Positions 1 through 10,575 of a stretch of DNA of 64,000 nt are shown one piece after another. The notes below the pieces were generated by a model that worked only from the letters and a program-made list of their open reading frames with translations, was not told the origin of the DNA and ran no database searches. This DNA comes from Helicoverpa zea (Eukaryota > Arthropoda > Insecta > Lepidoptera > Noctuidae). The DNA is taken from positions 7,626,001-7,690,000 of the forward strand of contig NC_061462.1 of the NCBI RefSeq assembly GCF_022581195.2. The letters run 5' to 3'. Made by a program: the position numbers and the translations under genes. The first letter of the stretch is position 1, and every line of letters starts with the position of its first letter.

Positions 1-3000
1 CGGTACTTTATAAAAGTATTTTAGATCGCTCCTAGATATAGACTGAATAGTAGGTAGATAGTAGATGGTAATTACAGTCACAGAAAGGGGTCTAGACCAC
101 CACCTTTGAAAGTTGACTATACCTAAGCAGGCAATTGTTTTGTTAATCAGTTTGCGATGTAATAAAAAAAAATATTCACAAAGAACAAGTTATACCAAAA
201 ATAATAACACAACCGGAAAAAACGATACTTTATTGACCACAAAACACACTTTTTATACGCCTTACATGCAAACTACAAGCTATAACATTAAGGAGTACAT
301 TAACTTACAAAAAAATGTTTTAAATTATACATCAAAGTTAACTAGATGTGTCCTAATAGTCTTTTAATTGTGCCTTCTCATCTCACCACGCCGTGCGAAC
401 TCCAAATGTTCTCCCTCACTTTGTAGTGTTGCCAACTATAATAAAAACCAGAGACTAGTCCCACAAATGAGTTTGAAGTGCATAAATTATTACAAGTAAA
501 ATTATTTAAAAAAATCTGTGTGTCTATAGTTAAATACAGTTATTCAGCAAGGAATTGGGATTTTTAGGAATTCTTCGAAATATACGTATTAGTGGTTAAT
601 GACCTGACACAGGAAGCAATGCAATCATTATGGCTCCGTGTTTCCTTACATACATTTACATAAAATTTATTTGAATGGAAATGTGCGATTTGTAGCCAAC
701 TACAACTCCATAAAACAAACAAAAATATTGACTGGTATTAACATTTATTATTTTAATTTACTTGCATTATCATATTGCAAAAAATATAATATGATTGCAA
801 CAACATTTAACACATTATTACAGATACCTATAACTTATAACATGTTATTGTAGCTTAGAAAATACAGGAGATAAGATTTACAAAATTAAAGATCATTTAA
901 CTTAGTAATATTTTCCCAATCATATTATAAAACTCTAGACATAAAAAATAAAAAATGTTAGTGGTTCGCCAGTCTACATTACCACTACGACAGTGCGGCA
1001 AAATTTGGTTATCCCACAAAATTAGGGACGGGTGGAGTCTCTTCGCCCACTCTACATAATTTTATGAGGCTCAATAGCGGCTGTGTTTTAGGAGCGAGAT
1101 AACTATGACTTGGCATGGTCTCAAGCCTACTATAAAATTATGAAAATATTGTGGATTGCTACATTTGCAATGAAATAAAATATAATTTATTGTAATAGAG
1201 TCAGGAACAGGTTTCGCAGGACTTGACCACTGTGCGGGTTGGTGCAATCCGTTATTCTTGCCTGTAATGAGAGAAAAACTTTTATTAAATCAATAAATAA
1301 GGTTTTATATTCTATGAAGGTTTAATTTCTAATTAAAGTGATATTAAATTACTGTTTATATACCTAGAAAAAAATAAGAAGCAAAAAATATTTTTAATGA
1401 TTTTATGAGTAGAATTGCTTCTGAAGGCGTTTTAATAAGTGCTAAAAGTGCACCTGCCATATTATATAGGTACCTACCTACAATTGAACTCGTATATTAT
1501 ATCGTGGATAAACTGTAATTAAAACATTAAAGCGTAACTTTTAATAGGTATTATTATTTCTCCCTACCTGATAAAGATATAGAAATCTACATAACTTCGA
1601 TATTATATTATTCATTGATTGAGTGTAATAATTAAGTTTTAATCGAATAGTCTGTGGGCGTAAGTTATGCTCGGTATCTTTTTCTAAAAAAAAAAATAAC
1701 CCTTCGCCGCGTTCTCAAAGGCGGTAAAGTCAGAAGTTTACTGATAATGTAACCTGACCTCAACACACGCTTACACCTTCTATATATTACTTATCTTAGT
1801 CTTTTAATTATTCCTGAATTCATTACTTGATAAATCCAGCATTAAGCCGTAAAAACAACATTATACCTACGCCACCCTAATTAAACGTATTATTTTATTT
1901 TTGAACGCAAACGCGCTGTGTTCGTCCCGAGTGCGGAGTAATTAAATTTCTTATTTATTTCATTTAACACCACCTTGCAGTAGAATTAAACAAGATTTTC
2001 AGCTGTTTAAACATTGTATATTACGTCCTTCCTTTTAAAATATTTGACGACACTTAGATAGTCTCACCAGGTGAAAACTAGATCCAATATATAAAATCTA
2101 TGTAAATAAGCATTTTCTGCGCTTGTTTTCAAGCGAATGGACTGTATAATATTTTCTAAAATACATATTTAATAAGTAGGAATTTCAATTTATTTCGTGT
2201 TCAATATAGGCACTTATTATAGAATACATTATGTCGCTAAGTTTCACTTAGATATCTTTTTTTATCAATCCATATATCTACTTAGTATTAGGTAATTTAA
2301 ATATTTAAAGAACAATGTCAGGTTTCGGCCAAGGAATTCTCACGTACACAAAGTTCTTTACTACAACAATTTACATATAAAATACTAACTTCTTATAAAA
2401 TAGTTAATTGTTATCTAGAACTTTAAAAAAAAATATCATGTTAATAAGTAATTATTTTATTTATCGAGTTCAGGTTTTTCGTTTGAATAATTTGGTTTTG
2501 AGAAGTTCAATGCAAAAGTGGAAAACATAGAAAAGCTTCTGACATTAAACTACACAAAAAACTGTAAGAATTTTCACTGTACATGAAATATTTTTATTGA
2601 GCCTAAGTTACTATGGACGTCTGACATTGTTCTTTAAGAAATTACTTACTTATCATTTTCATGTTGGATAACTCTGTCGATAATTTGAATAATTATTTTA
2701 TTTTTCAATTTAGAATTATTTATTTCTAAAATATATAAGTAATTTTTTATCGTATTGGCTTAAAAAATATCGAAAAATAGCGACCAAATCTCTTTCTACA
2801 AACAGTTACAAATGTAGGCAGAAACTATAGATAGGTACCCAAACCCGTATGAACTATGTATTTACCCAACTTAAATGAGGGTCTTATCAACGTAGATCTT
2901 GACCACACAGACCTCCGACTAACCTCATCAAATTCCCATAGGTGCCAACCCAATTTGAGGAATCAAAACGAAATATCTACGAAAACTACGTAGATAGGGA

Positions 3001-3248
3001 CGGCCTATATCTATGGTGTATTGTTGATACAAGTTTTGTTGTTTGATATTGGTATTTTGATAGCTTCATTATGATAGCTGTTCTAAAACAGTGAGAAAGT
3101 CTAACAAAAATAAATGATTATAATTTAAAACCATATATATATGATAAGGGTTACAATAGTTAGTTGAAACAGGCCCCTAAATTACACAACATTTCAAGTC
3201 CTATAGAAAGGCCGAATTATTAGTCGACCACACCATTAATTAGTAGGT
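1..3248. other. AT-rich intergenic stretch, no gene recognised
   Basis: No coding region, splice-framed exon or RNA gene is recognisable here. Open frames of 71-84 codons occur near 113 and 638, but they are lysine/asparagine/isoleucine-rich AT frames with no domain and no splice context. Slightly GC-richer islands lie at about 1020-1110 and 1200-1260 and could be old repeat or regulatory sequence. A run of A occurs around 1686-1697. Confidence 0.6.
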
Positions 3249-3260
3249 AAACCTAAAAAA

Positions 3261-3367
3261 GGAGCTGGATGCGAGCAGCCGAAAATCGATCTCAGTGGCG
3301 TGCACTTGGAGAGGCCTATGTCCAGCAGTGGACTGCTATAGGCTGATGATGATGATGATGATGATGA
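3261..3367 (+). mobile_element. 5'-truncated RTE-type LINE, 3' end only
   Basis: Reading from 3260 the plus strand encodes the last residues of a LINE ORF2, including WRALGEAYVQQWTAIG followed by a stop at 3344-3346. I recognise this ending from RTE-clade non-LTR elements of Lepidoptera. The stop codon merges into a (TGA)8 tail; short 3' tandem repeats are typical of RTE. The copy is flanked by near-identical 12-bp words (3249-3260 AAACCTAAAAAA and about 3367-3378 AAATCTAAAAAA), a convincing target-site duplication. Only about 100 bp remain, so this is a severely 5'-truncated insertion with no coding capacity. Confidence 0.88.
3344..3367 (+). repeat. (TGA)8 microsatellite tail of the RTE copy
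   Basis: Eight perfect TGA units begin at the LINE stop codon and end at the downstream target-site duplication. This is the element's own 3' tail rather than an independent microsatellite. Confidence 0.9.
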
Positions 3368-3379
3368 AATCTAAAAAAA

Positions 3380-6300
3380 TCGTAACCTACCTAGTTGCTT
3401 TTACAAACCCGTAAATTTTGAAAAAGATTATCCTTACTTCTTATAACGAATGCTAAACATCCCCCCCCCCCACACTTAACAGATCAATACTTCAAGTAAA
3501 AAAAAGAAAAAAATTCCAAACCTATCCTTACCTATACCACACACCAGAAAAATACTTCTAAAACATAAGTTACGTGTCGTGAATGCGAGGTGCGTTCTAT
3601 ATCCCCGTGTATACTTTCTATACATTTTATACTTGTATACATATACCTATATGTATATAGGTACCACGGTTCAGGAGCTCTGAAGTGCAGTTAGGGAATA
3701 CCGCACGGACTGATACCGTATAAAGGTGCATGGCACACGAGATCCGAAACAACGGATGTGTCGCGAGATATTATCGGATTTTATGCCGTGTTTTATTTGC
3801 CGTTGATTGATGTATGTTGTCGTTAAATGATTGATGAGTCGTTTGTGTTTTGTTTTTGGTTATTTTGTTGTTTTTTTTTTTATGGAAAATGTTGAGAGAT
3901 TTGTGGTTTGTAATAGTTAACCTTCAATATGGTAGGAAATGGTTTTTGAATATTTTATTTTCTGATAGAAGATTGCCTTTATTAAGTACAAGCATAGAAA
4001 TGCGCATTTATAATATAGAAAAGGTTAGATTTTTTACAAGTCTGACATATCCTGAAATAACGAATTTTTAGAAAGGTCAAAGCCACTATTAATGAGCATG
4101 CAACAGATTCGAAATAACGATTACAATATTTAATCAGAGATAGCCCAATCATTGTCATATTTACTTATACTTTTTCTACCACACAAATTCAAAGTTCTAC
4201 CTCCTGTATTAATTTATGCTTCAACAACCAAATGAAAACATAATAACAGTCCATCAACTACATTATTAACCCATTTACATTACCTAATGAGCAATCTATC
4301 GCCGGATCTATCTCGCCTCGTCGTCTCTTGTGTCCCAGCCGTGCCAATAAAATATGTAGGAGACACGACGTACGCCCTCTTCGCCTTTCCTATAACAAGA
4401 AAGAATTTTTCTATGCATTTATTTTCTCACTGAAAATTCTTTTGAATTTTTTTATTCGTCAACCGATAAAAAGACAAAAACATAGTCCTTCTTGTCGACA
4501 TTGGAGCCGAACAAGACGTTGTAGGTGTATTTTACTTAGCCGATGACATATATTGAATTTATTGTTTGTTTTGCCTGTATATGTCTCGTAGAACCTTCGT
4601 TACGGGTACAATATATTAATACAAGACCTTGTACCTTCGTATCCGGATTATGTGACCCTGTTTTGTGGAGATACGAACACGTAAGGCTCTAACAAGACAA
4701 ACTTCTAAACTCATTACCACGGAATGGACGTACACATTTAATAGATTTCTACTAACGAAATAGCCATCTGTTCTCAGAATGGAAGTCATTTACTATTGAC
4801 CAAACGAACCTCGTAGACGGTTAAGTAGGTACGAATGTGAACACCGAATTTATTTAACATTATTTTCTGTTACATACGGAGTGTTATGAATATTTATTTT
4901 CACACTGTTTATATTATTGTTATACCAATCAGAGTTCAGAGAAATTGTACCTAAGTATGTAATTCATGTAACAAATGTTATGACATTCTCTCGATATATT
5001 TATGACATCAACGGCATAATTTGTTATTGTCGGGCGCCATTTTAAATAATCGTTTAATAACACTGAAATGTTTCAATTGATTTAAGGCAATACCTACGGG
5101 GCGTAATGCGATATAGATTCTATTTATTTCAAGTGTAACACGGTTCACGAATTAGAGAGACGTTGATTACCTATGTAGCTGTGGAGTGTTAGAGCGATCA
5201 TTTGATTGGTTTAAACTAACAAATAAATAATTCAGGCTATGTGTTACTGCGGTATATGTTTCTTGGAAGCACTTTTTGAATGTGCTTAATAAAATAGATT
5301 TTTTATTAGGATGCTATCCAACCAATGCAACCAAAGAGAGTGAATGGTACGAATTAATAAACAATTTTCTTTACGTGAAAAATCATGTCATTATGAGAGA
5401 TTACAGCTTGTGATTTGCCAAACACATGAAATCAGAATTATTTTAAAAATAAATTGCATTAATTCCACCATTACTTCTCACACTGAAAACATTCGTTATT
5501 CAAAACATTCACTCATCACTGAAATTAATTTCCCGACAACGCTCCATTATTTATTCGGTGCCTTTACTTCTGTGCCGCATTATGTTTGACACTAAAACGA
5601 TGCTGTCTCATTAACCGAGAGCCAGTGCCCGTTGTGGTAAGTTAGTGTCGGCTTGTAGTAGTAAAATACGACACTTGATTGGCGGACAAACATTGGCCTC
5701 GGGCATAACGTACACACCGCCCTGGGTAGGATAGGGAGCGACACGTATCGATTTCGCAGACACGATATTATCTTTAATGTACGTACCTACACGTCCCGTG
5801 TGCCGCAATGAGCATTCGGGACAATACAACGGTAGCCACCAATTACTTGATTGGATTAAGTGAAGTTTTTGAATGAGTTGTCGATGTACAAGTTCAGTAA
5901 GCTTAACTACAATAAAACAACGATTTTCTTTTTACATATCACGCCTGTTTTTCCTAATTCTTGTTTGCTTTGGCTTACTGATGGTTTATGTTCCATTATT
6001 GTATTTTATTCTAGAAAATTGTTCCCGTTTCAAAAATAACTAAGGAAGAATTATGAAATTGTTTCAGATTCGCCAAAACATTCAAGTGATTAATGCTTGT
6101 TTGTGTAATACATTTGTTTTGTTATTGGTTTCCGTAAGCGCGTTTATGCAACCACTCGAAATAAGCTTCATCTAATAAATTGTTCCTTTCAAATCAAGAA
6201 ATACTTACTTAGTATTTGCGTGAGGTTATTGCCTCCGAGCAAATTAAAAAAGAATTAAGTAACTGGCTTCACAGCACAGATAGCTTATTTAAAGCAGTTA

Positions 6301-8153
6301 ATATTATAATTTAAGCAGAAAATGTTTAAATTAAAAATAATCCGATAGGGGGATCCGGCGGTAATGAACTGACGCAAAAGTTATCACGATAATATTTTAC
6401 GAAAAAAGAGGTTTATATGCATTCAGCGTATTTTTACCTACATTGATAACGTGTCAAATGTAATCTTAATCTGCTAAAATACCTACGCGCTTCATGTGAG
6501 TTCGGTTCGCCTCAAAACAGGTCTGATAATACGCGAAGCAGTTAGATACTAATTTTATGAGATATCCCAAGTAAACGCCTTTCGGCTTTCACAGGTAGAT
6601 ACGCCGACTAAATTTACATCGGCTTTCCGCCTTGGAATATATTTTTTATCAGAATCGTGGAGGAGTTATTGGGAATATACTATAGCTACATTTATCTAGG
6701 TGCACCCTGAGTCGAGAGGCGTTCATATGTGTTGAAACTTGACCTCCGAACAAAAGCTTTCACAAAATATAAATAGTACTTAAAGTTTACAATCGAAATT
6801 AAGATCGTTAAGGAATTAAAGAAGACTCTCATGTTAACATATGATCAGATTATAAAAACCATTTCGAAAAACCTAAAAAATAAACCGTGAAACAGCTTTT
6901 TATTTCTCAAGCGTAGTATGACGAAATGGAGTGCACGCGAACGCAAGATTAAGCTACTGGCGGAGTAGCATTTTCACACTCGATAAGGCGAAACTCAATT
7001 TAGCATCTCGATATTCCATTGCTAAATCTTTAATCGTACGACGTATTTGAAAGATTTACAATACAGAATGAATATGAATTTTTAATTTGTCAGGAGGGAA
7101 ACTTGAAAAGGCGTTCTTTCACTTGAAATTATTAACACATAATAATGTAATTTTATGGTTTCTTTTAATGGAACGTGGGGCTATCGGAGTGGCTCGGGGC
7201 CCGAGATACGGCCTCAATAACGCCTGATGTTAATGGACTCGCCCGATGGAGGTGTGTTATATACTCCGACCAGTATACTAACGTTGTAATGAACCTCTTC
7301 ACTGTATAGACGACGACCGTACTCTCTCAACCGTACGATCCACAGATAAAGAGTATTAAATTTAATATTTATCTAATTAGTCAACTATATATCTTACTTT
7401 TTTACTACTTTTATTCCGTATTAAGTTTTAGTGATTTTTCTACTTGTGTACAGATAACACGATGGCCATGACCTGTTTGGTGTCGGGATCACAAATCATC
7501 TGTTTGCCAAACAATTATGTCGTATAACTACGTATAACCAACTTACTATGTATATTCATAACATAAAAACTACCGAATGCATGACTAAAAGGTTTTCAAA
7601 CTTAAGTATTTTAACCGTGCGCATTTGGTTTGCATTAAAACGTTCATTATAACAGAGAATAATTTCGTAAATAACCGTTCACCGCTGGTTTTATAATACT
7701 ATTAACACGTTATCTAACACAACTCGAATATCGACATGTTTTGTTGTTCTTTTAACATCTATAATTCAGAACTAGTGTGGGGCACCACACAAATGGATCT
7801 TGAAAAACAACCAGTTATTTTGACAACCAACGCTTCAAAATAGGTCGTAAAAGCCACACGATGCGAGCGAAAATTCTCCTAAACACATCGCATTAGAGTA
7901 TATTTCACATTGCAATGTTTTGATGAAACATACGATTTTTTTCTTTAGTTACGCTAGACCTTAATTTTAATTTGGAATGAGCTTTTTATAGAGGACTCTC
8001 TGAAGAGAAACGATTTTTCATAAATGATGAGGCGGCACTGATTGTGTATATTGGATAAATATTTTTAAGAAAAATCTCCGGGGTCGGGAAAAATTTGGGG
8101 TGTAATAAATATTAAGCAAAAGCTACGTCGACACGTGTAACTAATCTTTCGAT
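3380..8153. other. Intergenic stretch, no gene recognised
   Basis: No supported gene. Small features seen: an 11-base C run at 3461-3471; a short palindrome at 3644-3663 (TACCTATA arms, 4-base loop); and GC-richer, non-repetitive islands at about 4290-4400, 5611-5830 and 7160-7330. The island at 5611-5830 holds a 72-codon minus-strand frame, but I see no domain and no good splice sites. The islands could be regulatory DNA of the Hox region; this is inference only. Confidence 0.5.
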
Positions 8154-8623
8154 TAGGGGAGAGTGGGGGAATTACGGACGCGGGGTAAATACGGACTAGC
8201 AAGTATCTACTCATTCAATCCCCCCCGCAGCAGCCCGGTGCTGTCATCTGTTTCTTTCCACCATTTTAGTGCCACACAAAAACTTACGACAGCCGGCTGC
8301 GCACAGTTTCAAAGTTAGGTAAAATTTAAAAAAAAAGTGAACATTGATCTAATTTTTAGTGTTTTACAATTCGAGGTACAGGTCTGTATATTAAGTGATG
8401 GTAAAAAGTGATATTTTCTATGCATAGCTTTGTCAATGGAGTTTAAATCGCCAATGTTGTTTTTTTATTAAATGTTTTCATAACCTACAAATTTCCCTCT
8501 TTGATTTAAAAATACCCAGTTAGGTTAATTGCGGACAAGCCTCGCGGGGTAAATACGTACGTCCGCAATTACCCCTAATTCGATAAACTATTATGAAATT
8601 AATCAATAACTACTCTTTTTTAG

Positions 8624-8746
8624 ATGCCTCGGAAATATATAAGAAAAAAATCGAATCATTACAAAAATATGGTATTCCCAGAACTAGGTACTTTGTTTGA
8701 CAAAGTGAAAAAGGGCAGTGTTTCTACAGTACCAAAGAGAGGTTAA
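8624..8746 (+). pseudogene. Pogo/jerky-like transposase N-terminal remnant (psq HTH)
   Basis: A 40-codon frame opens with MPRKYIRKKSNHY, directly after a pyrimidine-rich TTTTTTAG that looks like a splice acceptor, and stops at TAA 8744-8746. The MPR(x)Y(x)RK start is characteristic of pipsqueak-type helix-turn-helix transposases of the pogo/jerky group. Later residues (VKKGSVSTVPKRG) resemble the part of that helix-turn-helix where the protein recognises its binding site, although the middle of the domain appears shortened. It lies inside transposon element 1 and lacks the rest of the DNA-binding and catalytic domains. Function is not expected. The assignment rests on motif recognition, not on a search. 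Confidence 0.7.
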
Positions 8747-8802
8747 AATTCGTTTTAGAATGTTGATGTTGAAATGTTGATTACTTTTGCATTTATTGTC
8801 AG

Positions 8803-8914
8803 GAAGTGATCCACCTGCCGAAGACTGGATTATGTGTAAGTGTGGGTAACAAGTGGGCTCATGAGAACTACACTGCAGGCAGTTCTTCTATAGACTTGTG
8901 ATGTTTGTCAGTGA
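8803..8914 (+). pseudogene. PHD-like zinc-finger C-terminus of pogo-like transposase, frameshifted
   Basis: After an acceptor-like TTTATTGTCAG at 8792-8802, three short frames read in succession GSDPPAEDWIMCKCG, NKWAHENYTAG and CDVCQ-stop (stop 8912-8914). Together they show the spacing of a C-x-C ... W-A-H-E ... C-D-x-C zinc finger that commonly closes insect pogo-like transposases, for example the pattern DW-x-C-x-x-C-x-x-W-x-H-E. At least two frameshifts, and Asn-Tyr where a Cys would be expected after HE, show that it is decayed. It belongs to the same element as the psq-type remnant 57 bp upstream. Confidence 0.65.
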
Positions 8915-9233
8915 TGTGGACCTAGTCCGTAAATACCCCATGCTGTCCGGAATTAACCCAGGGTCAGTCCGAATTTACCCCGAGGGCTACGGGTAAATAC
9001 GGACTGACAAGGTTTTGTTTTTGCTAAAAATATTATATTTATTGATTGATCTCGTATAATAAGTATAATTGGTTTTGTAGACAAATAACTAAAGATTGAT
9101 AATTAATAAAGACAGACTGATTATTACTAATAGTACGAATGTTGTGCGTTATTTCCCTTCAGCGTCCGCAATTCCCCCACTCTCCCCTATACATGTCCGT
9201 AATGAATGAGCCCCCTCTAGAGTTTAATCAGTA

Positions 9234-10573
9234 GGGGAGATGTTCCTAAAACGGGTACCCCTCCTAAAACGGGTAGGCCTTGCCATACGAATATTATAGA
9301 TCTTAGTGTGAACCTGTGAGTGTAGAGTGGCACACTACCCCCCTGCCGATCACGGTCAGTCGGCTCGCGCACCTGGAGCGAGCGTGTTCGAGGTAAGACA
9401 TAAAAAAAGTTTTATGCTGAACTTATTAAAAAAAATCGAATTATGCTAGTGCTAACTACTCAAATATGGTGTAAGATATGGTTTTCGTAGTTTTGTATTA
9501 TCATTTTGCATGTTATATGCTTATTAATTGTGAATAATTAGTGGTCTCCTTGTTTACTATTTTATGGTTAAGGTAGTTGAAATTTAAAACGTGCTTTTGG
9601 GCAAAACGGGTAGGGGCATAACGGGTGACTATCCGATTTGCCCTGGAATAATTTATGATATGTATTAAGCTGACCAGTGCCATTATTTATCTGACTCAAA
9701 TGTAAAAAATACCTAATTTGTTTTTTTTTTTGTTTTTTTTAATTGGGTGAATAAATATAAAAGAAAAACTTTAAATGCTTCGTGGGATGTGGAAGTTATG
9801 AAACTGGATCGCAACCTCTTGACGAAGCTATAAGTCCACCTCATACTCCAATACCAGTAAGCCAGTATATTGAAGAACTTTCAACACCATGCAAGACTAT
9901 AACGGCAGAAACACAAATTCTTAAGGATTTTATAACACCATGCAAGACTCCATCACAAACTACAATCCTTCTTCAACCTGAGGATCATCATGTAACACCA
10001 ATAAAATAAGGGGCACTTCCTCAATTGATCCCACTGAAAGCTAATCGAAGACAAAGAAAGCCACAGAGAGCTGAAGAAGAACAGGAACAGCGTGAAAAAG
10101 AAATTGAAATATTTTTTCTTTGATTTTTAACAAAATTATCTGTTGGTAGCATTATAATTTCAAATGTAACATTTAATGACGTAAAAGAGTAATCTAGACT
10201 GATCAAAATAAGACAATTGTTTAACATATTTAAGGAGACTAATTAACAATAAAGATTTCCTGGATAATAGGAGGCTAAGATATTTTTTTAAATGTTTTTA
10301 AATTCATTTATCACATATATTCATTCATTACCTGCTTTGCCCAAAGGCGTTACCCGTTTTAGGACCCCCACTAGGGCAAAGCGGGTATTTCGAAGGGGTT
10401 TAGTTTTTTTGATTTTTTTCAGAATATTGAAGAAGATTACTAAGACTGTCTTATGTTTTCCAAAGTTTATTATATAAACAACCTTATGAGTACAAATACA
10501 AGTCGCATGTAATGTTCTTGGTTATTTTATTTAACATTTTTCGTTAGCTTACCCGTTTTGGGAACATCTCCCC
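9234..10573 (+). mobile_element. Non-autonomous pogo-like DNA transposon, element 2
   Basis: A 1340-bp element has 24-bp terminal inverted repeats with one mismatch, starting GGGGAGATGTTCC and ending in the family word AAAACGGGTA (9234-9257 and the reverse complement at 10550-10573). TA flanks both ends (9232-9233, 10574-10575). The AAAACGGGTA word recurs: twice in tandem just inside the left end, twice near 9603-9628, and near 10349-10393 towards the right end. Architecture, TA target and the shared GGGGAGA tip tie it to element 1, whose right end is only 46 bp away, but the subterminal word differs, so they are separate families. The interior holds a broken 113-codon frame at 9782-10123. 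Confidence 0.82.
9782..10123 (+). pseudogene. Decayed transposase C-terminal region in element 2
   Basis: One reading frame runs from a GTG at 9782 to TGA 10121-10123, interrupted only by an in-frame TAA at 10007-10009. The first part has two spaced copies of a TPCKT motif (STPCKT, ITPCKT) in a Pro/Thr/Ser-rich low-complexity stretch. The second part is highly charged (ANRRQRKPQRAEEEQEQREK). A linker of this composition after the DDE core is usual in pogo-like transposases, so this may be the C-terminal tail of the lost transposase. No catalytic motif is visible. The frame is closed by a stop just upstream, so any real product would need an upstream exon. Confidence 0.5.
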
Positions 10574-10575
10574 TA

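Larger units (their letters stand above)
8156..9187 (+). mobile_element. Non-autonomous pogo-like DNA transposon, element 1
   Basis: A 1032-bp element is bounded by 26-bp terminal inverted repeats with one mismatch, beginning GGGGAGAGTGGGGGAATT (8156-8181 and the reverse complement at 9162-9187). A TA dinucleotide lies outside each end (8154-8155, 9188-9189), as expected for the Tc1/mariner/pogo superfamily. The word GGGTAAATACGGAC and close variants recur inside both ends (around 8185, 8549, 8930-9010) as subterminal repeats. Between them are remnants of a transposase: a pipsqueak-type N-terminus at 8624-8746 and a PHD-like zinc-finger C-terminus at 8803-8914. The DDE catalytic core is missing, so this is an internal-deletion derivative that would need a transposase supplied in trans. 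Confidence 0.85.
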
